Shown in pieces: positions 42,666-51,389 of a stretch of 64,000 nt of DNA. A model generated the notes under the pieces. That model was not told the origin of the DNA. It saw nothing but the letters and a program-made list of their open reading frames with translations, and searched no databases. Position 1 is the stretch's first letter. The number at the start of each line of letters is the position of its first letter. Source of the stretch: an uncultured Acidobacteriaceae bacterium. GTDB lineage: Bacteria > Acidobacteriota > Terriglobia > Terriglobales > Acidobacteriaceae. The position numbers were made by a program, and so were the translations under genes. Where the stretch lies: contig CAIVDV010000020.1 in assembly GCA_903904755.1 (NCBI GenBank), positions 1 through 64,000 of the forward strand, written 5' to 3'.

Positions 42666-43727
42666 TCAACCCAGGGCGGTGGGCTCGGGAGTGGTTTGAG
42701 CCGGGGGGGGAGGAGCTGCCGGCGGGATTTCTGGCGCGGCGTTGCGGCCCCAGGCCAGCCAGAGGCCCAGGGCGGTGATGGCGATGACCGGGGCGATAAG
42801 GTAGCTGCCTTCCGGGCCGACGGAGCCGCCGCTCCAGAGAGGATTACCGGTCGGGGCTGTCGTAAGGTAGTGGCCCTTGGCGATCAAGCCGCTGTCGGCA
42901 GTGCCGTAGAAGTAGGTCTGTGCCCAGTCCCAGGCGGCGTGGTAGCCGATGGCCCACCAGAGTGAGCCGGTCCAGCGGACGCTGGCGCAGAAGACCATGC
43001 CGATGGCAAAGACGCAGAAGATGCCGAAGGCGGATTCGCCGGGATTGCCCATGTGGATGAGCGCGAAGAGGATGGAGGAGATGGTCGCGGCAATCCAGAA
43101 GCTCCATGCCGAGAAGCTGAAGCCGCGTTTGAGCGAAAACAGAAGGTAGCAGCGCATCATGCCCTCTTCTGTAAGGCCAACCAGCAGGAATCCAATGCCC
43201 CAGAGCACAGCGTTCTGCCAGATGGCACTGCCCGAAAGTGCTACCGGGCCAAAGGTAATCAAATTGCCGAGATAGAGAAATCCGATGAGCAGGGAAAGGG
43301 TGCCGAAGCCGCCCAGCAATCCCCAGACAAAATTGCGGATTGGGCGCGGTCCGCCCAGGAAAAAGGCGGTAATCCGCCGGCGCTCAATGAGCGCCATAAT
43401 CAACGTGGCTCCGAGGATGCCGAAGAACTGAACGCCATCATTCACGATGGTTGAGACTGGGGTGAGCGTGGCCATGTCTGGCCGCTTGCCGCTGGAGTGA
43501 TGAATGGCGCTGATGATGGAAATCGGTACGGCAGCAATCAGAATTACGAGGATGAGCCAGATTGCTATGGACCAGCCCGCGCGCAGGCCATTGGGGCCCA
43601 GGAAGACCATCTTCAGGATGCGGGTTTCCGGCGGCTCAGGCGCGGCGGGGGCAGGGATGAGCAGCAGCGGCGCAGCGGCGTCGGGCGCTTCGGCAGGGGT
43701 CGGGGGCAGGTTCATTTCCGGCTCCAT
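42666..43727 (-). CDS. CPBP-family intramembrane metalloprotease
   Basis: A 353-residue multi-helix protein with the CPBP (CAAX protease and bacteriocin-processing) motifs: GLTEEGMMRCYLLFSL (Glu-Glu), FALIHMGNP and YHAAWDWAQTYF. The N-terminal ~55 residues are Pro/Ala-rich and cytoplasmic. ATG 43727 has GAGGAG five bases upstream and is clearly better than starts further out at 43934. In an operon with the GntR gene. Bacterial members process peptides or confer immunity; its substrate is unknown. Confidence 0.87.
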   Translation of the reverse strand: MEPEMNLPPTPAEAPDAAAPLLLIPAPAAPEPPETRILKMVFLGPNGLRAGWSIAIWLILVILIAAVPISIISAIHHSSGKRPDMATLTPVSTIVNDGVQFFGILGATLIMALIERRRITAFFLGGPRPIRNFVWGLLGGFGTLSLLIGFLYLGNLITFGPVALSGSAIWQNAVLWGIGFLLVGLTEEGMMRCYLLFSLKRGFSFSAWSFWIAATISSILFALIHMGNPGESAFGIFCVFAIGMVFCASVRWTGSLWWAIGYHAAWDWAQTYFYGTADSGLIAKGHYLTTAPTGNPLWSGGSVGPEGSYLIAPVIAITALGLWLAWGRNAAPEIPPAAPPPPAQTTPEPTALG

Positions 43728-43927
43728 CTGGACTCCTCTTTCGGGGTGGCTGGAGAGTGATTTCAGCTGATGGCTCATTCTACGTCTGCCGGGATGCGGA
43801 AGTTCACCGAAACACAAAGGGTTGGATGGCGGGTTACGATTTTCCACGGTTTTGGCACCTCGGTTTGCGGGCAGGGTACGGTGGTAACCCAACCGCCTGT
43901 TTCGTGGGATCTGACCCCGCCGTCCGC

Positions 43928-43957
43928 TTGACATCGCCGCTTGCAGAGTCGATGCTA
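43928..43957 (+). promoter_or_regulatory. Possible sigma-70 promoter upstream of the DHH gene
   Basis: TTGACA at 43928-43933 matches the minus-35 consensus and lies 83 bases before the DHH start. A minus-10 17 to 18 bases on (GATGCTA) is weak. It lies within a 288-base divergent gap between the CPBP and DHH genes. Confidence 0.35.
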
Positions 43958-44015
43958 GTCACTTGGCTGTTTCGCGGGCTGCATTCCAATGCAGCTGATT
44001 TCACTGGGGAGATGC

Positions 44016-45026
44016 ATGGCAAGGGTTCGGGTTTTTTATCACGACAAATGTTTTGACGGGGCCTGCTCGGCCTCGCTTTTCACCCGGTTTCACCGCGAAG
44101 TGATTGCACCCACCCAGCCTGAGCCAGTGAGCTACGAGTACCACGGTCTTGTGCACCGCGCCGGAGCGCTCTTTGACGAGCGCGACTTTACCGGGGACGA
44201 GAACGCGATTGTTGACTTCAAATACTCCGCCAGCCCGAAAATCACATGGTGGTTCGACCATCATCTGTCCGCGTTTCTGTCGCCGGCGGACCAGGCGCAC
44301 TTCCAGGCCTGCCAGCAGGACCCGATTTGCGGGATGCGGCGGTTCTTTGACCCGACCTACACCTCCTGCACCAGCTTTCTGGCGCACATCGGCAAGACCA
44401 GGTTCGGCTTCAACACCGAGCCGGTTGCGGAACTGATCCACTGGGCCAACATTGTGGACGGCGCGCTGTACGAGAGCCCTGAGAGTGCCGTGGAGATGGC
44501 CGCGCCGGCAATGAAGCTGACGCTGATTATCGAGGCGACGCAGGACCCGGAGTTTATCCCTCGACTGATACCGCTGCTGACCGGGATTCCGCTGGCCGAG
44601 GTGCTGGCGCAGCCCTTTGTCGCCAGCCTGCTGCCGCCGCTGCTGGAACAGCATGAGCGGGCCATCGAGCTCATCCGGGAGCGCAGCGAGTACCGCGACG
44701 GCACGATCTTCTTCGATATCACAGACCATCTCCTGGAGGGCTTCAACAAGTTCATCCCGTACTACCTGTATCCGCAGGCGACGTACTCGATTGGGCTCTC
44801 GAAGTCGAGCTTCCGGACCAAGGTTGCCGTCGGCTCCAACCCGTGGACCAAGGCCCGCGGCGAGGATATGGTGAACCTGGCGCAGGTGTGCGAGCGCTAC
44901 GGCGGCGGTGGCCACGCGCGGGTGGGAGCCATCAGCTTCTCTCCGGACCGTGCCGATGAAGCGCGCGCGGCGGCGAAGGTGATTGTGGCCGAACTGCGGG
45001 AGCAGAATCCTTTTCCGGGGAAGTAA
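44016..45026 (+). CDS. DHH-family phosphoesterase
   Basis: A 336-residue hydrolase of the DHH/DHHA1 superfamily. Motif I is VFYHDKCFDGACSAS, the DHH motif is in WWFDHHLSAF, and the C-terminal glycine-rich DHHA1 signature is YGGGGHARVG. Such proteins cleave short oligonucleotides, cyclic dinucleotides or polyphosphate; the substrate cannot be assigned. A long central insertion (about 110-230) carries the helical linker. ATG 44016 has GGGGAG five bases upstream, preferred over 43989. It diverges from the CPBP gene. Confidence 0.88.
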   Translation: MARVRVFYHDKCFDGACSASLFTRFHREVIAPTQPEPVSYEYHGLVHRAGALFDERDFTGDENAIVDFKYSASPKITWWFDHHLSAFLSPADQAHFQACQQDPICGMRRFFDPTYTSCTSFLAHIGKTRFGFNTEPVAELIHWANIVDGALYESPESAVEMAAPAMKLTLIIEATQDPEFIPRLIPLLTGIPLAEVLAQPFVASLLPPLLEQHERAIELIRERSEYRDGTIFFDITDHLLEGFNKFIPYYLYPQATYSIGLSKSSFRTKVAVGSNPWTKARGEDMVNLAQVCERYGGGGHARVGAISFSPDRADEARAAAKVIVAELREQNPFPGK

Positions 45027-45082
45027 GGGTGGCCTGAGCGACGTGTGATTCTGCGCCGTATACTTGGCCGTGGAGTTTGCCC

Positions 45083-46228
45083 ATGCGTCTGCGAATTGCT
45101 GCTGTTGCCCTGATGTCTCTTTTCCCAATTCTGCTTTCTGCGCAAAGCCAAAGCCGGAATCAGCCATGGCAACTGGGGCCGTTTACCCGGCCGGTGGATG
45201 GGCCTGTGATTTCGCCCAACCCGGCCAGCGTCTTCCATGATCCGCTGCGCCCGGAGCCGGTGCACTGGGAGGCTCTGCACACCTTCAATCCTGCGGCGGC
45301 AGTCCTTGGGGACAAGGTGGTGGTGCTGTACCGGGCTGAGGATGACTCCGGCGCGATGGAGATTGGCGGGCACACCTCGCGGCTGGGTCTGGCGGAGAGC
45401 GCCGACGGGGTGCACTTTACTCGCATGCCGGAGCCGGTGTTTTACCCGGCCGCCGACAGCCAGCAGGGCAGGGAATGGCCGGGCGGGGTGGAAGACCCGC
45501 GGATTGTGGAGTCGCCTGAAGGCGGCTACGTGATGACCTACACGCAGTGGAATCGGAAGACCTACACCATAGGGATTGCCACTTCGCCCGATCTCGTCCA
45601 CTGGACCAAGCATGGGCCGGCGCTGGGCGAGACGGGGCCGTACGGGCAACTGATGTACAAGTCTGGCGGGATTGTGACCGAGCTGAAAGGCGGCCATCTT
45701 GTCGCGGCGAAGATTGGCGGGCGGTACTGGATGTACTGGGGAGAGATTGAGATTCGCGTGGCGAGCTCAGACGACCTGATTCACTGGACCCCGGTGGAGG
45801 AAGCGCCCGGCAAACCTGTGGTGGTGCTGCGCAACCGGCCCGGCAACTTTGACTCGGGCTTCCCGGAGGTTGGCCCGCCGCCAATTCTGACACCGGAAGG
45901 CATCGTGCTCATCTACAACGGCAAGAACGCCAGCGGGGTGAGCCACTCGCCAGGGGAAGGTACCAAAGCTGACGGGAAGCTGGGCCCCGGGGCCTACGCG
46001 GCCGGGGAGGCTCTGTTTGCCGCCGACCAGCCAATCCGCCTGATTGCACGGACAAAGCAGCCTGTGCTGAAGCCGGAGCGGGCCTTTGAGCGGGCTGGGC
46101 AGTATGCCGCGGGCACGACATTTGCCGAAGGGCTGGTCTTTTTCCACAGCAGGTGGCTGCTCTATTACGGCTGTGCCGACTCGCTGGTCGGCGTGGCGGA
46201 AACCGCGCCCTTCCGTCATGTCGATTGA
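45083..46228 (+). CDS. Secreted GH130-like glycoside phosphorylase/hydrolase
   Basis: A 381-residue five-bladed propeller protein resembling GH130. FNPAAAVLGDKVVVLYRAEDD, the RLGLAESADGVHF strand, EDPRIVESPEGGYVMTYT and SPDLVHWTKHGPALG correspond to the family's blade motifs, with Asp in GGVEDPRI a likely catalytic-site residue. GH130 enzymes act on beta-mannosides, mostly by phosphorolysis in the cytoplasm. This one begins with a clear signal peptide (LRIAAVALMSLFPILLSAQS), so it would be exported, where hydrolysis would be more likely. ATG 45083 follows a GGAG. Confidence 0.88.
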   Translation: MRLRIAAVALMSLFPILLSAQSQSRNQPWQLGPFTRPVDGPVISPNPASVFHDPLRPEPVHWEALHTFNPAAAVLGDKVVVLYRAEDDSGAMEIGGHTSRLGLAESADGVHFTRMPEPVFYPAADSQQGREWPGGVEDPRIVESPEGGYVMTYTQWNRKTYTIGIATSPDLVHWTKHGPALGETGPYGQLMYKSGGIVTELKGGHLVAAKIGGRYWMYWGEIEIRVASSDDLIHWTPVEEAPGKPVVVLRNRPGNFDSGFPEVGPPPILTPEGIVLIYNGKNASGVSHSPGEGTKADGKLGPGAYAAGEALFAADQPIRLIARTKQPVLKPERAFERAGQYAAGTTFAEGLVFFHSRWLLYYGCADSLVGVAETAPFRHVD

Positions 46229-46310
46229 TGCAAGTAGCATTTTAAAGAATAACTTGAACCAAATAGTTCCTGTGGATTCCAGGGTTCTTATTCCCCCGCG
46301 GACGTAGAGA

Positions 46311-46335
46311 AGCCGGCTGTGCACAGCAGCCGGCT
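46311..46335. terminator. Strong hairpin between convergent genes
   Basis: AGCCGGCTG and CAGCCGGCT form a nine-base-pair stem around a seven-base loop, between the stops of the GH130 and enoyl-CoA hydratase genes. No T-run follows on either strand, so it is terminator-like rather than a canonical terminator. Confidence 0.5.
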
Positions 46336-46360
46336 CATCCTGTGGAAATCTGGCCTGGAG

Positions 46361-47182
46361 CTATTTCGAATCAGCAGCTTCCCCGGCAAACTTCGCGTGG
46401 CTGCTCGGCCAGTCGGGGCGGCGATGTTCCAGGAAGGCGCGGACGCCTTCACGGAAGTCTGCCTGGGAGCGCTGGTTGGCGTTGGCGCGGATGGCGTCTT
46501 CAATCTCGTGGTCGAGCCGGCTTTGCGCGTGGCAGGAGAGCAGCTCCTTGACGGCGCGCATGGCCTGGGGGCTGTTGAGCAGAAGATTGCGGGCGAGGGC
46601 CACGGCTTCACCGCGGAGTTCTTCGGGCTGGACGATGCGGGTGACGAGTCCGAGGCGCATGGCTTCGTCGGCCTTGAGGATGCGGCCGCTCAGCAGGAGT
46701 TCGCGGGTGCGCTTCTCCCCGACCTGGCGGGCGAGGAAGGTGGCGACGATGGCGGGGATGAAGCCGACGCGGACCTCGGTATAGCCAAAGCGGGCATCGG
46801 GCACGGCGAGGGTGAAGTCGCAGAGGGTGGCCAGCCCCATGCCGCCGGCGATGGCGGGGCCGTTGACGGCGGCGATGATGGGCTTGGGGAACTCGTAGAG
46901 GGTGCGGAGGACGCGGGCCATGTTTTCTGAATCCGCGCGATGCTCTTCTGCGGTGCGGGCGTTCATGGTTTCCAGGTGCTCCATGTCGAGGCCGGAGCAG
47001 AAGGCTGATCCGGCGCCGGTAAGGATGATGACACCGCAGTCGCAGTCGGTGGCTTCGGTGAGCGCCTGGGTGAGCTCGTCAATCAGCTCCGGGCTGAGGG
47101 AGTTGCGCTTCTCTGGTCGGTTCAGCGTGATGGTCTGGACTCCCTGGCTGGATTCGACCAGGATGTAGCGAAAGCGGCTCAT
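46361..47182 (-). CDS. Enoyl-CoA hydratase/isomerase family protein
   Basis: A 273-residue crotonase-fold enzyme. It has LNRPEKRNSLSPELIDEL, the oxyanion and CoA-binding GSAFCSGLDMEHLE, the second oxyanion glycines in NGPAIAGGMGLA, and ARFGYTEVRVGFIP with a glutamate in the catalytic region. Likely role is hydration or isomerisation of an enoyl-CoA in fatty acid or branched-chain degradation. It is isolated from other beta-oxidation genes, so the exact substrate is open. GGGGTGA lies before the ATG. Confidence 0.92.
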   Translation of the reverse strand: MSRFRYILVESSQGVQTITLNRPEKRNSLSPELIDELTQALTEATDCDCGVIILTGAGSAFCSGLDMEHLETMNARTAEEHRADSENMARVLRTLYEFPKPIIAAVNGPAIAGGMGLATLCDFTLAVPDARFGYTEVRVGFIPAIVATFLARQVGEKRTRELLLSGRILKADEAMRLGLVTRIVQPEELRGEAVALARNLLLNSPQAMRAVKELLSCHAQSRLDHEIEDAIRANANQRSQADFREGVRAFLEHRRPDWPSSHAKFAGEAADSK

Positions 47183-47325
47183 GGCTCACCCCTCAACTGC
47201 CAAACAGGGGGATAGACCCTGTTTTCCCGTGTATGGTATCGCTGGGAAAATCAGGAAATCGTGACGGCGGTCACCTATGCGGGGAGATTGGTGCATTGCG
47301 CCGCGAGAGAGTGCCCCGGATTGGC

Positions 47326-47811
47326 TCAGCGATGGCTCAGGAGCATCCAGAGAAGGATGGTGGAGACCACGTGGAGCAGGAACATCAGCACAAAAATGGC
47401 CTTCAGGGAGACGCCGCGGCGGAGAGTTCTGCGGACGAAGATGCCTTCGAGCGGGAACTGAAGCGTGAGGGCGACCTGGGGCAGGTCGTGGGCAACGACG
47501 CGCAGGGAAGTGCCCTGGAACTGATTGGCCATTGTCAACATGGGCATGAAGAAGCGCATTGCCCACTCTCCGATGCTGGAGAGGATGGTTTGGATTTGCG
47601 GTGCGTAGGCCGCGAGAACCAGTCCGAGGGCGACCGGCCACCAACTGATGAGGTTCGCGTGCAAGTCAGAACCAGCAGCTTTGTGCAGCCGCGCGCAGGT
47701 CTTCAGGGACAAGTCGTCGCGACTGACCGCAAATGCGAGATCCCGGTTGCCATCGATAGCGGGTGTAGCGGCACCGCCGGCATCGAGCGAGATGAATCCA
47801 GTCTTGCTCAT
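47326..47811 (-). CDS. Unknown membrane protein, 161 residues
   Basis: I do not recognise a family. The N-terminal 50 residues are polar. A helix lies at about 55-75 (SWWPVALGLVLAAYAPQIQ), an amphipathic region around MRFFMPMLTMANQF, then a soluble stretch and a C-terminal helix at about 138-158. The even length, lack of internal stops and hydrophobic pattern favour a real gene, but no good ribosome-binding site precedes the ATG at 47811. It lies 143 bases upstream of the enoyl-CoA hydratase on the same strand. Confidence 0.6.
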   Translation of the reverse strand: MSKTGFISLDAGGAATPAIDGNRDLAFAVSRDDLSLKTCARLHKAAGSDLHANLISWWPVALGLVLAAYAPQIQTILSSIGEWAMRFFMPMLTMANQFQGTSLRVVAHDLPQVALTLQFPLEGIFVRRTLRRGVSLKAIFVLMFLLHVVSTILLWMLLSHR

Positions 47812-47988
47812 GCTGAAAGGCTAGGGCAGACCTGGATGGCGGCCAATGGCGCAAAAGTGATATGCAGGCCGGGCAGGATCCTTTCGAGCCGATATGCTCG
47901 TTTGCCAAGGTTTTCATAATCAGTTACTTGAAGGCATATCCTTCAACGAAAATCCAACCCTGTGAAGTGGCTCGAAAGGTGTAGCGGC

Positions 47989-48639
47989 CTATGCCGGGGG
48001 AGTTCCGGTCAGGCCGAGATCGGCAGCGCGGAGCTGCATGGCGGCGAGGCAGAAGGCGATGTGTTCCTCCAGGTCGACCCCAAGCTCCTGAGCACCGAGG
48101 TAGACGTCTTCGCGGTTGACGCCGCGAGCGAAGGCCTTGTCCTTGAGCTTTTTGCGCACGTTGCGGGGCTCAACCTCGTGGATGGAGCGGGTGGGCTTGA
48201 CCAGCGCGCAGGCGGTGAGGAAGCCGGAGAGTTCGTCGCAGGCGAAGAGGACCTTGTCCAGATGCGTGACGCGGGGCACGCCGGAGTAGGTGGCGTGGCC
48301 GAGGATAGCGGTGCGCAGCTCGGCCGGCCAGCCCTGGCGCTCCAGCTCGGAGACGCCGACAAAGGGATGCTCGTCGAGGGAGGGGTGGCGCTCGTAGTCG
48401 AAGTCGTGGAGGAGCGCGGTGGTGGCGTACAGGTTCAGCAGGGCATCACGCGCTGGGCCGGTGAGGCCGAGGCGGTCGGCTTCTGCCAGCCCGTAGGCGG
48501 CGACGCAGGCCTCCACGCCGAGGGCGTGCTTGCGCAGGCTTTCGCCCTCAGTCCAGGAGCAGAGCAGGGCCCAAGCTGCGGCGCGGGAGTAGTCCCGCCG
48601 CGGGGTGTTTTGGGGAAGGGAGGTCGGGTTATCGGTCAT
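47989..48639 (-). CDS. HD-domain hydrolase
   Basis: A 216-residue protein of the HDIG/HD superfamily of metal-dependent phosphohydrolases. The first His is His38 in LRKHALGVE, the HD pair is LLHDFDYERHPSLDEHP (His78-Asp79), and FACDELSGFLTA supplies the last Asp. Such enzymes act on nucleotides or cyclic nucleotides. AAGGAG lies seven bases before ATG 48639. The gene diverges from the zinc-ribbon/HTH regulator. It ends 50 bases or so from an unremarkable spacer (47812-47988). Confidence 0.88.
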   Translation of the reverse strand: MTDNPTSLPQNTPRRDYSRAAAWALLCSWTEGESLRKHALGVEACVAAYGLAEADRLGLTGPARDALLNLYATTALLHDFDYERHPSLDEHPFVGVSELERQGWPAELRTAILGHATYSGVPRVTHLDKVLFACDELSGFLTACALVKPTRSIHEVEPRNVRKKLKDKAFARGVNREDVYLGAQELGVDLEEHIAFCLAAMQLRAADLGLTGTPPA

Positions 48640-48833
48640 GAATACTCTCCTTGGATGGGAGGGGGTTACTTTCAGTGGTTCGCGTTTTGCCGAGCTTTCT
48701 CGGGTTTCTTACCTGTATTTTAGGTTTGACCCCAAGTTTTCACTTGACAATTATGGTTCCTTGGACGAAAGTAGCACATGCGTGGCGGAAGATTGCCACA
48801 GGAAGCCCTGCTCTGGCTCTCCGCACAATTCTT

Positions 48834-49406
48834 ATGGCGACGACACTGGTACCGATACCTGCGCGAGAGGTTTTGCGCTGCGAACATTGCGCACTTGTGC
48901 AGTTCCGAACGAGTAACTCCCTGTGCCGGCGCTGCCACAAGCCGCTGGACGTGGAGGAAGTAGCAGTCCCCACCCAAATTTCAGCAGTAGCCGAGTCGCA
49001 GGATGCGGTGATGGATACTGGCACGCAGGTGGCGCACCAGGTGAAGGAGATTCGGCGGGCACGTCACATGAGCCAGCGTCAGTTGGCGAGCCGGATGCAG
49101 GTGCCGCGGACTTACATTTCCAAGATTGAGAACGGGAAGGCGATTCCGACGCTGGGTTCGCTGGACCGGCTGGCGACGGCGCTGGGTGTGGACATCTGCC
49201 AGCTTGTACGGGACAGCCACAGCCGCCGCGAGGAAGAGGTTCGGCAGATTATGTCGGACGACTTCCTGGCAGAGATTGCCAGCCTGATGCCGAAGCTTGA
49301 CTCGCTGCAGCGTTCGATGCTGCTGAACGAGGTTCGGGAGCGGGCCAGGGAACGCCAGCGCGATCAGCTTCGCGACCTGGCGATGGGCCGCCGCCGCACC
49401 GCGTAA
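48834..49406 (+). CDS. Zinc-ribbon and XRE-type HTH transcriptional regulator
   Basis: A 190-residue regulator. A small four-cysteine zinc ribbon at residues 16-34 (CEHC and CRRC, 11 apart) opens the protein. An XRE helix-turn-helix follows at about 65-120 (IRRARHMSQRQLASRMQVP, then TYISKIENGKAIPTLGSLDRLA), then a C-terminal coiled or helical part with LNEVRERARERQRDQL. The frame is open from 48651, and 48753 is a possible ATG, but 48834 begins exactly before the ribbon. No clear ribosome-binding site. It precedes the uppS operon by 181 bases. Confidence 0.87.
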   Translation: MATTLVPIPAREVLRCEHCALVQFRTSNSLCRRCHKPLDVEEVAVPTQISAVAESQDAVMDTGTQVAHQVKEIRRARHMSQRQLASRMQVPRTYISKIENGKAIPTLGSLDRLATALGVDICQLVRDSHSRREEEVRQIMSDDFLAEIASLMPKLDSLQRSMLLNEVRERARERQRDQLRDLAMGRRRTA

Positions 49407-49427
49407 GTTACGATTCCTCCGTTGCCA

Positions 49428-49460
49428 GACGCCTGCTTTCCCGCCAGGAGGGCAGGCGTC
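49428..49460. terminator. Hairpin between the XRE regulator and uppS
   Basis: GACGCCTGC and GCAGGCGTC form a nine-base-pair stem with a 15-base loop, 22 bases after the regulator stop. No T-run follows, so it may be a terminator-like or regulatory structure before the uppS operon. Confidence 0.5.
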
Positions 49461-49587
49461 CTCCGTTCCAATCCTGCCCGCGATGGGCCGTGGTTTCCGG
49501 CTTCCCAGTGCAGTTGCTGCGTGTGTATTTCGTATCTTTGCGGGGTATCGGTGCTTGTGCTAGGGTCAAAGTTGCAAGAGGCGCGCC

Positions 49588-50436
49588 TTGTATCTCAATT
49601 CCACTTCCCGCATCCATGAGCTGACGGCCGAGGAAATGGCTGTCTATGGCACGCTGAATCCGGCGCGATTGCCGGAGCATGTCGCCATCATCATGGATGG
49701 AAACGGTCGCTGGGCCGGTTTGCGGTCGCTGAAGCGTTTCCTGGGCCACCAGCAGGGTGCCAAGAGCGTGCAACTGGTGACGGAGACTGCGTCGCGGATT
49801 GGGCTTCCCTGGCTGACGCTGTACGCGTTTTCGCTGGAAAACAATCTGCGCCGCCCTCGCGCGGAAGTCGCCTTCCTGATGCGTCTGTTGAAGAGCTACC
49901 TTGAGAACAACGTTCAGCGCATGAACGACAACAATGTTCGAATCAATTACATTGGGCGGATTCATGATCTTCCGGTTGAGGTGCAGGAGAAGATGCACTG
50001 GGCCCAGGAAGAGACCGGCAAGAACACTGGAACGACGCTGACGCTGGCGTTGAACTATGGTGGACGGTCAGAGATTGTGGATGCCTTCCGGGGGCTGGCT
50101 GCGGAGATGCGGCAGAAGGGGCTGAACCCGGAGCGGATGACGGAGGAAGATCTCCACCGGCATCTTTATACGGCGCACATGCCGGACCCGGACCTGCTGA
50201 TTCGCACGTCGGGCGAGATGCGGGTGTCCAATTTCCTGCTGTGGCAGATTGCCTATACCGAGATTTTTGTGACCGAGCGTTTCTGGCCGGACTTCCGCGG
50301 GATACATCTTTTGGAGGCCATTGCCGCCTACCAGCGCCGGGAGCGGCGCTACGGTGGCCTGGGCGAGGCTGAGCGGGAGGGCCAGGAAGAAGCCGCCCAG
50401 CCCGAGGGCGAAGAAGCTCCCACCTCAGCGCGCTAG
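49588..50436 (+). CDS. uppS: Isoprenyl transferase (undecaprenyl diphosphate synthase)
   Basis: A 282-residue cis-prenyltransferase that makes the C55 carrier for peptidoglycan from FPP and IPP. Signatures: HVAIIMDGNGRWA with catalytic Asp, YAFSLENNLRRP, ALNYGGRSEI, and the C-terminal DLLIRTSGEMRVSNFLLWQIAYTE. The last ~25 residues are an acidic tail not typical of E. coli. The start is TTG 49588 with AAGAGG six bases upstream; ATG 49636 is an alternative. It opens the uppS-cdsA-dxr-rseP operon. Confidence 0.95.
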   Translation: MYLNSTSRIHELTAEEMAVYGTLNPARLPEHVAIIMDGNGRWAGLRSLKRFLGHQQGAKSVQLVTETASRIGLPWLTLYAFSLENNLRRPRAEVAFLMRLLKSYLENNVQRMNDNNVRINYIGRIHDLPVEVQEKMHWAQEETGKNTGTTLTLALNYGGRSEIVDAFRGLAAEMRQKGLNPERMTEEDLHRHLYTAHMPDPDLLIRTSGEMRVSNFLLWQIAYTEIFVTERFWPDFRGIHLLEAIAAYQRRERRYGGLGEAEREGQEEAAQPEGEEAPTSAR

Positions 50437-50488
50437 GCCGGGCCGACGCCTGACCCACGCAATGCGGTTCGTGTATCCTCAAACCTGC

Positions 50489-51310
50489 ATGAAAAGAGTT
50501 CTGACAGCGCTGGTTTTAATCCCGCTGGTGATGGTGCTTGTGTTTCTGGCGCCGGACGGTGTGGTGACGGCTGCGGTTGCCCTGGTGGCGATGCTGGCGG
50601 CCTGGGAGTTCCTGTCGATTGCGCAGGCAACCGGGGCGAAGCCGCCGCGGGTGGCAACGCTGGTTGCGATTGGGGTGTTGTACCTGGTGAGCGGCGTGTG
50701 GCCGGAGAAGCTGCCGATTCTGTTTGGCGCGCTGGCGCTTTCGCTGCTGATTTACCGCACGTTTTCGGGGCCGGTGGAGAGCATGCTTTCCGATGCGACG
50801 ACGGCGATCTTCGCGCTTTTTTATACGGGGTCTACCCTGCTGACGCTGCCGCTGCTGCGGGCTGAGGAAGAGGGCAAGTCGCTGCTGGTCTTCCTGCTGT
50901 GCGTGGTGTGGGCGGGGGATATTACGGCGCTGTACGTCGGCAAGCGATTTGGCCGGTACAAGCTGGCACCTCATATCAGTCCGAACAAGACATGGGAGGG
51001 CACGGCAGGCTCGGTGGCCGGCAGTGTGCTGGTGGCGGCAGGGTTGTATGGCCTGGCGATTCTGCTGGCGCGGCGCGAGATTCTGGTGCTGGCGTATCCG
51101 GGGCACCTGCGGTACTGGTTGCTGATGGCGGTGCTGGTGAATGTGGCGGCGCAGGTAGGTGACCTGGCGGAGTCGGCGCTGAAGCGGTCGGCCGGGGTCA
51201 AGGACTCTGGAACGCTGCTGCCAGGCCACGGCGGGATGCTTGACCGCATTGACGCGCTGCTGGTGGCGGCCCCGGTGCTTTGGTACGCGCTGGAGATCCA
51301 GCATTTTTAG
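50489..51310 (+). CDS. cdsA: Phosphatidate cytidylyltransferase
   Basis: A 273-residue membrane enzyme making CDP-diacylglycerol from phosphatidate and CTP for phospholipid synthesis. The family signature is SALKRSAGVKDSGTLLPGHGG followed by MLDRIDAL, which binds Mg2+ and CTP. There are about eight helices. Its ATG at 50489 begins MKRVLTALVLIP, a normal N-terminus; 50462 is an in-frame option. It follows uppS by 52 bases and precedes dxr by 79 bases. Confidence 0.95.
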   Translation: MKRVLTALVLIPLVMVLVFLAPDGVVTAAVALVAMLAAWEFLSIAQATGAKPPRVATLVAIGVLYLVSGVWPEKLPILFGALALSLLIYRTFSGPVESMLSDATTAIFALFYTGSTLLTLPLLRAEEEGKSLLVFLLCVVWAGDITALYVGKRFGRYKLAPHISPNKTWEGTAGSVAGSVLVAAGLYGLAILLARREILVLAYPGHLRYWLLMAVLVNVAAQVGDLAESALKRSAGVKDSGTLLPGHGGMLDRIDALLVAAPVLWYALEIQHF

Positions 51311-51389
51311 AGCGCATTCGGCAGGCGGGCCCGATGGGACAAGTCGCCGGCCGGTGCGCTACTTGAACGGCAAGGGTGTGTGAGCGGCT

